This document shows, one piece after another, positions 11,180 to 21,576 of a stretch of 60,000 nt of DNA. The first letter of the stretch is position 1. Every line of letters starts with the position of its first letter. The notes beneath the pieces were generated by a model. The model did not search any database and was not told the DNA's origin. It saw only the letters and a list, made by a program, of their open reading frames with translations. Made by a program: the position numbers and the translations under genes. This stretch comes from Symsagittifera roscoffensis (taxonomy: Eukaryota; Xenacoelomorpha; Acoela; Convolutidae): assembly GCF_963678635.1 (NCBI RefSeq), contig NC_087065.1:2110001-2170000 (forward strand), given 5' to 3'.

Positions 11180-11756
11180 CGATAGTCCAGATGACGAAGA
11201 GGTTTACCCCTTCCTCATAGATGCACCCGATAATAGAGGGCAGCATGATTTTTCCAAAAAGTTACTCGTAAATTTGTTTGAACCCGGAATCAGTCCATGC
11301 AAAGCAGAATTCCCAGATATAAAAATCAAAAGACAAATCATTGAACATTATTTAAAAGACATATGTAACTTAACACAACAATATGGAATCTACACCATAG
11401 AATTCAGCACACCAAATACGAATCATCGTAAATATGTAATTCAAACAGACGATCTTGAATTAGAATTTTCAAAAGTATTCCTAGAATATATCAAAAGCAT
11501 ACAATATCACAATTCACAAAGAGCAAACTCTATATTCACTAATGAAGTTTTTGCAATAATATATACCTATATCTCTATATTAGAAAAAACAGAACTTCAA
11601 AGTATCTCACCAACTGAAACATCCAAACATACAAAAGTACGAAATGAAATTGCATTATTTTCAACTTTTCTACATATAATCAAAGAAAATTTCACTAAAG
11701 AACATCATCACTACACACAAAACATGACTTACAAAAAATTTTGGCATGGTTTATAA
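11160..11756 (+). CDS. Gag N-terminal ORF (198 codons)
   Basis: It starts at ATG 11160 inside the end of ORF1. The beginning is acidic (SDDSPDDEEVYPF) and the rest is helical-looking, with phrases such as FSKVFLEYIKSIQYH and IALFSTFLHIIKENFTK. It ends at TAA 11754-11756, but the -1 frame is open from upstream of that point and runs straight into the large gag frame. An A6T4 run at 11733-11742 lies in the overlap. It is therefore probably the matrix-like N-terminal part of one Gag protein separated by a one-base indel, or less likely a frameshift site; the heptamers here do not fit the canonical X XXY YYZ pattern. No domain was recognised in this part by itself. Confidence 0.7.
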   Translation: MSHTQSDDSPDDEEVYPFLIDAPDNRGQHDFSKKLLVNLFEPGISPCKAEFPDIKIKRQIIEHYLKDICNLTQQYGIYTIEFSTPNTNHRKYVIQTDDLELEFSKVFLEYIKSIQYHNSQRANSIFTNEVFAIIYTYISILEKTELQSISPTETSKHTKVRNEIALFSTFLHIIKENFTKEHHHYTQNMTYKKFWHGL

Positions 11757-13813
11757 AAGACTATTTCACACATAATTTAGACTTAATTTCACAAGCAAGA
11801 AAAAATTTCAGACCTCAAAATTCAAATGATGACACTGCCATTACAGAACAATCAGACTACGTTTGGGACTCTGAATGGTCTCATCCTTCATTTATAAATA
11901 TCCCACAATCTATCTCAAGTCAAGCAATAAGTACAATATCTTATCACAGAGATTATGTAAAAGTAATACCACTAACCATTGACGCAACACCAATAAACTA
12001 CAATACATTTTTACCAGATACACGAAATAACAGTTTAAATTCGACCATCATACACAATGAAAACCTTAATGGAACTAGAAATCTTACACAACAAGATATT
12101 CAAACACCATCACACTTCATAAATGAAGAAATTGTCCAAACAACAACAACTACACAACAAAGTATTTCACCAATACACCCAAATTTAACAACACCAAGAA
12201 ATACAAATACTTCACTGGCACAAGTAACCTTACAATCAACCGTTAAACCTTCGGTTGCTCCAAAATATTCACATATGGATTATCAAACATATAGACCAAT
12301 GACAGTACCGTCAAAAACACGAAAATCATTCACAGGAAACACCTTTGCAGAACATAATTATAATTATGCTCACAAACAAAAAACAAATCAACCTCCCCAA
12401 AAAAATACACAAAATTTAAATCACGTATGTTCTCATTATTGGAATCTCCCGAAAACATCGACGAATTCAGTAAATTTTCCAGATAATCCACGACCTACAC
12501 AGGATTATACTGAAAATTACCCATTCTTCCAACAAAATAAAAATAACCAACATACACCATTTAATACAAACTATTTATCATCCGATGAAGATGATTATCA
12601 CCAACCAGTTATTTTTGCACCATATACTAAAGAATATCGCACACAAAGACCACGACAACCTCAACCATCTCGAAATATGAAAATTTACCCACAAAACCCA
12701 ACAGATGTACAACATCCACAACAAATGCATATACACAATCCATTTAACACACAATCTTTTCAACTAATACAACCACAAAATCCAATTCCAATGCATTCTT
12801 ATCAACCAACTCAAATGCAAAATGAAATACCGCTTCCAAATTACCTTCAGCAACACGAAATAACAAAAAATCAACTTTCAAATTTCTCGCAAATGCCAAA
12901 TGCCGCAGAATCACTACCAATGACAATGAATCTATACCTCATGGGTGGATCATCAATAACATCCAATAAACCACTGATGGTATTTACAGGAACAGATCCT
13001 GAATATTCTGTAGAAGATTATTTAAATGCAGTAACAGCAAATTTAATTTTAAATATAGGACCTGAACCAATTAATACGCCACTACATCAAAATTGGATAC
13101 ATAGACGCACAGCATTGATACAAACAACCTTAAATGGCGCAGCTCAAAAATGGTTTTCAGTATTACCTATAGAAATAAAATCAGACTGGAAAAGATTTAC
13201 ACAAGAATTTTCAAAAATTATTTACTCCGAAAGAAATAAACAACACCAAAGAGTTTTATGTAATGAAATTCGCAGATTACCAAAAGAAACCATCAAACAA
13301 TTAGCAGTACGCATCAAAACACTAGTTCGAAAAGCATATTCACTTAATACACATGACTATAAAAACACAAAAATGACAGAATTTTTAATGATGACCTTAA
13401 CACCTCAATTAAGGAAAATAGCAATAAAAAAGAAAGCATCTCATCCTTCCTCAGTTCGAGAGCCAGATTTAGATTTTCAAAAACTAGTAGATAAACTAGA
13501 GCAAGCGGAAATCATAATGAAACCTGAAGAAACAGAAAATCTAAAACTACAATATGTTAATCGAATTGAAACAAACACTACACAAATAAATAACATACAG
13601 GAATCAGATACAGACCTAATTGAAAAAATCACTGAAATACTAAATATCTATGAAAAACATCCAAAGTTTAAAGGCAAACCATCCTTCAAAAATGGTGTAA
13701 TTATTGCCGACGATACGGACACAGTATTTCCGAAAGTAGACAAAAACAACAAGATAATCAGAACAAACCTCAAAAGCATAAAGAACCAAATAAATCGTTC
13801 TATCAATATATGA
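11741..13813 (+). CDS. gag main ORF: Gln/Asn/Pro-rich linker plus Ty3/Gypsy capsid
   Basis: The structural Gag polyprotein that builds the particle in the cytoplasm. The 690-codon frame begins in the overlap with the preceding ORF; no ATG marks a separate start. Residues about 1-390 are low-complexity, rich in Gln, Asn, Pro, His and Thr. Residues about 400-610 match the retrotransposon Gag capsid pattern: MVFTGTDPEYSVEDYL, then WIHRRTALIQTTLNGAAQKW, an FTQEFSKIIYSERNK helix, and RIKTLVRKAYSL with TEFLMMTLTPQLRK. The C-terminal residues 620-690 are charged. There is no CCHC knuckle in this frame; a basic tract follows in the next frame. The stop TGA overlaps the next ATG as ATGA at 13810-13813. 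The frame is clean, unlike pol. Confidence 0.88.
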   Translation: MAWFIKDYFTHNLDLISQARKNFRPQNSNDDTAITEQSDYVWDSEWSHPSFINIPQSISSQAISTISYHRDYVKVIPLTIDATPINYNTFLPDTRNNSLNSTIIHNENLNGTRNLTQQDIQTPSHFINEEIVQTTTTTQQSISPIHPNLTTPRNTNTSLAQVTLQSTVKPSVAPKYSHMDYQTYRPMTVPSKTRKSFTGNTFAEHNYNYAHKQKTNQPPQKNTQNLNHVCSHYWNLPKTSTNSVNFPDNPRPTQDYTENYPFFQQNKNNQHTPFNTNYLSSDEDDYHQPVIFAPYTKEYRTQRPRQPQPSRNMKIYPQNPTDVQHPQQMHIHNPFNTQSFQLIQPQNPIPMHSYQPTQMQNEIPLPNYLQQHEITKNQLSNFSQMPNAAESLPMTMNLYLMGGSSITSNKPLMVFTGTDPEYSVEDYLNAVTANLILNIGPEPINTPLHQNWIHRRTALIQTTLNGAAQKWFSVLPIEIKSDWKRFTQEFSKIIYSERNKQHQRVLCNEIRRLPKETIKQLAVRIKTLVRKAYSLNTHDYKNTKMTEFLMMTLTPQLRKIAIKKKASHPSSVREPDLDFQKLVDKLEQAEIIMKPEETENLKLQYVNRIETNTTQINNIQESDTDLIEKITEILNIYEKHPKFKGKPSFKNGVIIADDTDTVFPKVDKNNKIIRTNLKSIKNQINRSINI

Positions 13814-14484
13814 AAAAAGATCAAAGTCTACCAAACAAACATATATATGGTAATAACAGTTCAGGAAAGCCACTTCCGAACAACACCAATTACACAAGGA
13901 ATCAATCACCATATAACTCAAGTTATAGAGGAAGATCACCAGAACGAAGAAACACACAAAATTCTTCACAAAATAATTATAATCGATCAAATAGTCGAAA
14001 TAACTATTCGAGATCAAATTCCAATGCAACACAATTTGTTTCTAGATCCAGTTCCCAATCAAACTCAAGAAATAAACACTATTCGAATAATCAATCATGA
14101 AACTCATCATACAACAGGAATAGAAACTATTCACATAATAGAAATAGAAGTTATTCGAACAATCGAAATCAGAATTACCCGAACAATTGATCAAGCAATA
14201 ACTCGTATAATAGATCAATCTATCACAGATCAAATGACAATTATCAAAACAAATCAGAGAACAATTCACAAAATCGAAATTCAAGTTATAATAATCAATA
14301 TAGAAATTATTCCCAGTCACCACATAGGAATAATAACCATTATAATAATTCTAAACATCGATACAGAAGTAGTACACCAAAAAATCAAAGACATAATAAT
14401 CAAGTACAGTCAAATGAAGAAACATCATCAGACCCCCCAGGTATTGATGACACAGGAAGTAACGAACTACAACTAAACAAATAA
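13810..14484 (+). pseudogene. Nucleocapsid-like Asn/Arg/Ser/Tyr-rich ORF, interrupted
   Basis: It starts at ATG 13810, overlapping the gag stop as ATGA. The frame reads as an SR/NR-rich tract (SRNNYSRSNSN, RNRNYSHNRNRSYSN and similar) and keeps that composition through TGA stops at 14098-14100 and 14188-14190 until TAA 14482. The end is acidic (SSDPPGIDDTGS). It probably serves as the RNA-binding nucleocapsid part in place of zinc knuckles. Both internal TGA codons sit where Arg CGA is frequent, so C-to-T changes are likely. The next frame (protease) picks up by a shift near 14478. A 209-codon frame in the other register at 13847-14476 is Ile/Thr-rich and reads as a shadow of this repeat tract. 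Confidence 0.7.
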
Positions 14485-15220
14485 ACTGTGGATCATCAGA
14501 TACAGAAAGTGATACAGAAAACACTATCTCCCTAAATATGATAACAGTCAAAAACGACTATGAACCTATCATATATGAACAACCTTTTACATCACATATA
14601 TATGAAAATCAATTGGAACTCCTTCACAATTATTATCTTGAACCCATCGATACTACACAAACTACACAAGAAGTAAACGAAATTAACACGGTAATTAAAC
14701 CCAATGAAAAAGACAAAACTAAATGTTCAAACACAAATCATATTTATCAAAATATACAAAAAGAAAAACCCAGAGAAAAAATTTGGACAATACCTTTTCT
14801 CTTAGAAAGTCCAAGAAACAAAGAATTTCAACCACCAGATCTTGAAATTGATTTTTTAATTGATTCAGGAGCAGAATCAAACATAATTAATATTCCCACA
14901 TGGAATGAAATCAAAACATTACATCCAAAATTAACGCCTCTTGCAACCTCTAGTAAACTAGCAACAGCACAAGGATCAACATTAGTAAATTACGGAAAAA
15001 TCCAATTTTCCTTCTCCCAACAAGATTAATGGAGCAAAATAAAATTCTAAACAAACCATTTAAACAAATATTTCATATTACTGATATTAAGCACAATATC
15101 ATTGGCATACCAATTTTATCAAAATATATACCAACAGTCAACATCTTAAATAGTAAAATACTAATCAAAGATAAATACACAAAAACAAAAAATACAGCTC
15201 TAACATTTTTTCAAAGATAA
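14485..15220 (+). pseudogene. Retropepsin (pol protease) with one frame break
   Basis: Aspartic protease that would mature Gag and Pol. After an acidic stretch (SSDTESDTENT), the first frame reaches the catalytic loop FLIDSGAESNIINIP (Asp codon near 14862) and a flap-like TAQGSTLVNYG. It stops at TAA 15027-15029. An ATG sharing the last A of that stop opens the next frame, which carries the second conserved half, HNIIGIPILSKYIPTVNIL, matching the I-I/L-G-x-x-x-L strand of Ty3/Gypsy proteases. That frame ends at TAA 15218-15220. One domain is therefore split across two frames. Coupled reinitiation at TAATG is conceivable, but splitting a single fold argues for an indel. Confidence 0.82.
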
Positions 15221-16778
15221 AACATACAACCACCATTCTTCTCAAAATTTTATCCAATTTATAACCAACAACGGAAACACCTGAAACAATTATCAGGAAA
15301 TATATATAATTTTTCAATAAAACAAGTTCACCAAAATGATAAAAATCAAAATAAACAACAACTTTTTATGTCAGATTTTAAATTTAAACCTATTCACAAG
15401 TTTTTCAAAATCACGATCTCATCTATAAAATATTTGAAAAACACGAATTCCGACATCATTTCGTTACACGTGTATAACAATACACCGTACCAAGTAACAT
15501 TACCCTCAGGACTTAAAGGATATTGCGAAACAAACGCTACAATCTCACCCATATATGAAGTAGCCTACCGCGTAAATAATATACTCCAATTATTAGATAT
15601 TTGCCAATCCACAATTCTTGACGAAGAATTATCCATAAATAATATAATAAGCAATGAAAAGAGAAACACAGATTATTTCACAAAAACACCATATTTTAAA
15701 CCAACGTTCAATATAACAAATTACACAAAAGAACAACAACAATTTTTAACGATGTTTAATTTTGAACACTCACAACTTACACAAATCGAATTTGACAAAC
15801 TAGCAAAACAACTGTTAAAATATTCAACAGTCTATGCAACACCAAAATGTGACGTTGGGAAAATCAGTTCATCACTACATCTCCCGTTAAAACCTGACGC
15901 AGTTTTCAAAAAACAAAGAGCTAGTAAAGTACCAATTTATTTACACGACAAAGTAAATAGATTACTTGATATTTTAGAACAATACAAAATTATCTCCTAG
16001 TAAATAAAGAAGAACAACCCAAAAGTAACACATTTATTAACCCTGTTATCATTCTAGCAAAAGGAGAATCATTAAAAATAGTTTTAGACGCTAGATACCT
16101 TAATTCACTAATTGACGAATCGAAATGCAATTGGCCTATTGAACCAATACAAGTTATCTTAACAAAAATAAACGGAAAATACTTTACAACCGCAGATATG
16201 AATAGTGCATACAATCAAATGCCACTAGATGAACAATCACGACGTTTAACACAATTTGTTATTGGAAATCAACAATATGAATTTAACCGCCTATTCTATG
16301 GAATTTCCATAGGACCAGCAGCTTTTTCAGCTTTTATGAGTAAAATTTTTAGACAACTAATACTCAAGAAAAACGCAATCACCTATTTGGATGATGTTTT
16401 TATGCAATCACAGACAAAAGAAGAAATGTTTACAGTTTTAGAGCACTATCATAAAATACTTCAGAACGAAAATCTGAAGGCCGCCACCGATAAATCACAC
16501 TTCTTTTTAACACGAGTTAAATTTTTAGGACATAATATATAGAAAGAAACACAATCACTCCATTAAAATCACGCATTGATGCTATTCAAAAACTTCAACC
16601 ACCAACAAACAAAAAGAAAATCCAAGAATTCCTTGGAATGTTAAATTTCTTAAGCAAGTACGTTTATAAAATGCAATTATATTTAAGACCGTTTTATAAT
16701 ATCCTCAGACAACAAAATAATTTTGAATGGACCACTGAACATCAAACACAATTTGAAGAAATTAAAAAAACTTTGAAC
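15221..16778 (+). pseudogene. Reverse transcriptase, Ty3/Gypsy type, frameshifted
   Basis: RNA-dependent DNA polymerase of the element. It continues in the protease frame after TAA 15218. There is an N-terminal linker with NNTPYQVTLPSGLKGYCE, then FKKQRASKVPIYLHDKVN (fingers). The frame breaks at 15998, where the next reads INPVIILAKGESLKIVLDAR, FTTADMNSAYNQMPLDEQS (first catalytic Asp region), FNRLFYGISIGPAAFSAFM, and the YxDD box as YLDDVF near 16384-16401. Thumb sequence FFLTRVKFLGHNI stops at TAG 16540 and continues in a third frame as KIQEFLGMLNFLSKYV, the usual EFLGLxNYYRRF equivalent. All catalytic residues are present, so it was recently functional. Closest clade not determined. Confidence 0.9.
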
Positions 16779-17246
16779 TGAACAAATTTCAAACACAATT
16801 CCAGATCCAAATCAACCATTCTATGCAATGTGCGATGCTTCAAATTTTGGCATCGGCGCAGCATTACTACAATCACATAGTGGTACAAAGAAAATAACTT
16901 TATATCAGCAAATTCCCGATTATTCACACAAACAGAGCTACGACTCTCAACTCTAATGAGAGAATGTACAGCTATAATTTATACACTTACAGAATATGAT
17001 TTTCTGATAGTTGGATCAAAACATCCAACAGTTCTATTCACAGATCATAAACCAATCATTTTTCTCTTTACACAAAAGTCAAATCCCAATCACCGAGTTT
17101 ATAGATTTCAATTAATTCTAATGAATTTTCCAAACTTACATATAGTTTAGACAGCAGGAAAGAATCTTGCACTACCAGATACATTAAGTCGAAACACACC
17201 ACCTGAATTACTTACACGAAAAACTACAGTTGAAATATCAAAAAAT
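16779..17246 (+). pseudogene. RNase H domain with frame changes and a stop
   Basis: RNase H that removes the RNA template. Motifs in order: FYAMCDASNFGIGAALLQS (first Asp), a frame change near 16895, RECTAIIYTLTEYDFLIVG (Glu helix), VLFTDHKPIIFLF (TDHK Asp) and, after TAG 17148-17150, NLALPDTLSRN, matching the usual ADALSR end. The TAG stands where Trp is common, so TGG to TAG is likely. It lies directly between RT and integrase, the standard Ty3/Gypsy order. Confidence 0.88.
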
Positions 17247-19367
17247 ATGAAATTTTACCTTGCAAAAGACGAAACATTACCCCAAATAGAATGCAAATAT
17301 GCAGTAAAAACTGACATTGACCAATCACAAATAAATAACCTACAACATTTCCCACTTTACTTAGATTGCCAAAATAATCACTTCGAAGTTGATTTACTAG
17401 GAACCTCAACTTTCAAATCAATTCCATACTCACAATGGATAAAAAATAACACCCAACAAAAACGAATGAAACAACACTCGTATAAAAAAGATTTTTTTCC
17501 ATTAATTGAAAAAGAAAATTTAACTGATAAAATAAATTTATCAGGACCACAAACAAATGATTCAAAATACACAATAAATCAAGTTTTTGACCTCCATGAC
17601 CCACTTGATACAATTCCCCTATCAAAATTAGAAATTGAAAATATTTTTCTCCCTCCAACAGACAAAATTACACTTGAACTCTTGAAACAATATCAAAATC
17701 TTGACCCAGTAATTAGACAACTAAAATCATGGCACAAATACAAAACTAAGCCCGTAAAAGCAGATACCACAATTTTAGGAAATAAAACACTCCTCCGATA
17801 TTTCCGAAAATTTAATAATACAACAATTAATGAAAACACAGACTTTCTAGAATATCAATTAAATGATTCTACAGTTCCCTGTCTCCCTTTAAGTATGATA
17901 CTAATAGCTTTTAACATTTCACATACACAAAATACTAAAGGACACTCTGGATCAGAGAAAACATATTCAAACTTTACACAAAATTTTTATTTCCCAAATG
18001 CACCAATTTGGATAAAAGTACTATGCAATGATTGTATAGTATGTCAGCTAAATAAACCTTATATAAAAAAAACAAATAGCACAAAAACAAGATTTTAAAG
18101 GACAAAGTTTATATTTTAACCATCGTATTTCATTCGATACAAAAGGACCAATTTCACCATCCTCTGAAGGAAACTCCTACATTATGGTAATTGTTGATGC
18201 ATTTACGTAGCACTCAACCCAGTACCACATTGTAATGCTTATTATGCTTACACGACGCTTTATGAACATTGGATAGCTAAATTCGGACTACCCGAAATCT
18301 TATTTACAGACAACGGTACAGAATTCATAAATAATGAAATCATCACACTATGCCACTTATATAATATCAAACATAAAACACGTACATCTCATGCACCTTG
18401 GACAAACGGTTTAGTCGAAGGTATGAACCGTTCACTACAAGAATATCTCAGATGTATCATAAATGGAAATGATACAAATAACACAGAATGGTCAGCAGAT
18501 GTAAAATTATTTCCCTTAGCATACAATTCACAAATCACGACAACTTTAGGAATGTCACCATACGAAATGGTTTTTAATCAAAAGCCACGTAAACCAATTA
18601 AGTTTACAGCAAATGCCCATAAAAATGCACAAGGTTCTTGCCAACCAAATAAAGACTCAATTTGTTATAACCTACTTTTACACACACATGATGAAGATCA
18701 TTTTCGTCACCCACAAATTCTTAAATTAGCCTCCGGCACACATACCGAATGGATATTAAATAGAGATAAAAAACACAATGAAATTTACCAAAGAATAACA
18801 AAAAAAATGTTACAAAGGCAAAACATTAACGAACAAATTAATTCACGCTTTACACCAGCCTCAGATTTAAAAATTGGAACGTTTGTCTTAATCCCTAATT
18901 TTAAGACACAAAAAGGAATTTCTAAAAAATTACAACCCCTTCGCAAAGGACCATACCAAATAATTGCCAAACTCACTGACGTAACATATAAAATCACCGA
19001 TTCCAATCAAAAAGAAATTGTTCAACATCGGAAAGATCTATTGCCTTACTACCCAAAAGAGTACGCACTACGCGAATTAACTCAATTATATTCTTTCACA
19101 GGTTTAAAAATTATTCAAAATCACCCACATACGGAAAAAGAAATAAATGAACAAAACGACATTCACCATGGAAAACAAAATAAAAAACCAACTACAACTC
19201 AAAACAATACAAAAAAGCTAGATCAAAAAATACCTCAAAAAGAAAGGAAAAATAGGAAAATGATAGAAAAAATTTTACCACAAGAACAAGTCCAGAAATC
19301 AGAACATAGAGAGTCATCACGACTTAGAAATCAACCACGTAAAAACTACAAAACATTCATCCCATAA
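17247..19367 (+). pseudogene. Integrase with HHCC, DDE and GPY/F-like modules, broken near the first Asp
   Basis: DDE integrase that inserts the cDNA. A poorly conserved linker (17247-17870) precedes a zinc-binding HHCC module with HTQNTKGHSGSEKTY and CNDCIVC. The frame changes at about 18096, reads SYIMVIVDAFT (first catalytic Asp) and meets TAG 18208, where a few bases appear missing. It resumes as HWIAKFGLPEILFTDNGTEF and WTNGLVEGMNRS; the second Asp and the Glu are separated by 35 residues, the standard DX35E. The C-terminus contains LRKGPYQIIAKLTDVTYKI, the GPY/F-type module seen in many Ty3/Gypsy integrases, then a basic tail ending at TAA 19365-19367. No chromodomain was recognised. 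Confidence 0.92.
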
Positions 19368-20319
19368 TCTAAAATATTAAAGAAAGTTGAATTTCAAAAA
19401 CAACTTCAATTTTAAAATCCTCGCACCTCTCGATCATGTTGAATCTTCATTTTTCAAAATAACATGCTGACAAAAAACGCAACAATTCTAGTTCAAATTC
19501 AGCCAATAGGATTCATTCAATCCGTCACCGTCTATAACTATAACACCAACCTATTAGACGAAAGATATTAAACTCCAGGCATATCTATAACTATAACTTT
19601 ACAACCTCCAGGTCAAAAATAAGCAAACCACACAGACTTGACAACTAAAATAAATACCACCATAATATCATAACCCTCCCTTATCTAATAACGCAAAGAT
19701 CAACAATATTTTCACAACTTAGACCTCAAAAACCCCCAACCAAAAATGATAAATTAGCCTAAAGTAAAAATACGACAATATTAATTTAGCCTAAAGTACA
19801 AAAATCTCAAAAATACCTCAGATCACCTGACAAATAAAAATAAAGCAAAGAGGATCTCCCGAACACCATAAAATTAGCCCCCAACAACTTTTCACAAAAC
19901 TCAACCCACTTGTCAAAAAATCAATAAAAAACTCGACCACTCTTGAAAATCGCCCCAAACAACAAAAAACATTCGACCAAGAAATAATTTCTTAAATGCT
20001 CTTCTCTCGATCAGTCAATATCTTTAAAAGTACAATTTTCAACATTTTCATAAACTTTTTCACAATACTTAAACTTTTATTCATATTTCTCTTTGATACC
20101 TTTGAAGCTTTTATAATAATTTTAATCATTTTTTGCAACATTTTTTAAAATTTTCTACTCCCTATTTGAAATATATCTCCAACTTTCCCAAATCATTGAC
20201 CATATTCACAGGTACGATAACCCAAAGTTTATTTAATTGATACGAACAATTTTTAGTAGAACAGATTTTTTTTACTATTTGTAATTTTTATAACATTTTT
20301 ATCATCCCTAATATTGACA
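19368..20319 (+). other. Pol to ORF-X spacer with candidate splice acceptor
   Basis: About 950 bp without a coding frame. The second half (about 20020-20200) is pyrimidine-rich and ends CATATTCACAG at 20201-20211. The first ATG after that AG is the ORF-X start at 20320. This is the arrangement expected of an acceptor for a spliced env-region mRNA. Confidence 0.5.
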
Positions 20320-21576
20320 ATGTGCAAATGTATAAAAAAGGCAATATTCACATTCGCCTTAGCAACAATCCTTTTAGTTCTTTTCCTTGAAGAATACTAC
20401 AATGAACATAAATTTTTTCACTAGGAAAAATCAATCAGAATACTTTCAAAAATTGCTAATCAACAATCACACAATCAGTCTTCACCGACATCATCCCAAG
20501 AAAACCCGACAATACCTACAACTACCCAAAACCCCCAAACATCCACACGAATTTCTTTCCAAGATAACCCATACACTTTTGAAGAACGACACGCTCGCTT
20601 ATCCAAACCATTAGAACCAGTTCAGCGACAAGCACCCCTAAGTGAACCAACATATAATTTATACCCAACATTACCACAAGAATTTAGTAGAATAAGAAAC
20701 ATTAGTCAAAACCAAAATACAGTTGAAATAAATAGACAAATTATACATCCACGACGAAATAGAAATTTCCAAAACCCCCGAGTTCATTTTGATATACCCC
20801 AATCACCAATTACTCCAGAAAACCCAAATAGCACATTACCAGAAACCCCTACACTTCTTTCACAACGTAGCACCTCAAATATACCCTCAGATTACTTACG
20901 TTCAACACCAACATCTGAACAAATACGTGAAAATCCCTTTCACCCCCCCCCCCCCCAATCAACATCACGACTACCATATTGGACAACACACTCATTCACA
21001 CAAGGTGAACCAAACTTAATAAATGACCCAATAGATATCTCTACGGATACAACAACATCATCATCACTACCAGAAACATTATCACTACCATCAACACCAT
21101 CAATAAGCCAGATTTCACCGACGCCTTTCCCCCTAAATTTTCCAAATAACCTCGACGCTAGATATCGAGAACAATCATCAACAAATATCCCTTTAAAATT
21201 AGATTGGAACACGTTCACTGCACCCCCACCATTATTTGGACAACATCCAGAAAGTAACCGACTCCACAATTGGGCACTCCATAGACTCCAATATAGACAA
21301 GACATCCACGAAGACATTCGTGACCATAACATCCAAATACTCCAACAAAATAGTCTTCAATTAAAATTCGAAATCACGATTAAACTTAACCACATTGTTC
21401 AACATCCTTACCCATTAAACCCACCCAATATAACAGCTCAATCGCTACCACCACCATTTATAACAACTGAAGTAAAATATAAGTACGACAGATATACCAA
21501 AAAGACAATTGGTTACATCACATTTTATAACCCATACTCAGGATTATCATACACATGTATATTCCAAAAATATTGA
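20320..21576 (+). pseudogene. ORF-X: Pro/Ser/Thr/Gln-rich protein with N-terminal hydrophobic anchor, one TAG
   Basis: The frame from ATG 20320 to TGA 21574-21576 is 418 codons with one internal TAG at 20422-20424 (codon 35). After that stop the frame stays open for 383 codons and contains no ATG, so it is easy to miss in an ATG-based scan. The N-terminus reads two Lys then IFTFALATILLVLFLEEYY, a signal peptide or type II anchor. The body is low-complexity (for example PTTTQNPQTSTR, PITPENPNSTLPETP) and includes a Pro run encoded by 13 C at 20943-20955. The C-terminal 120 residues are more ordered (HNWALHRLQYRQDIHEDI). Its end overlaps the env ATG at 21555 by 22 nt. It may be a separate accessory membrane protein or the displaced N-terminus of Env. 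No family recognised. Confidence 0.7.

Noticed and set aside
11733-11756. Programmed -1 frameshift site between the two gag frames
   Set aside because: The A6T4 run does not give a canonical X XXY YYZ heptamer in the zero frame. A one-base indel explains it as well.
13847-14476. 209-codon Ile/Thr-rich frame over the nucleocapsid tract
   Set aside because: It is the shifted reading of the NYSR repeat frame and has no independent motif. The ATGA-linked frame has the expected basic composition.
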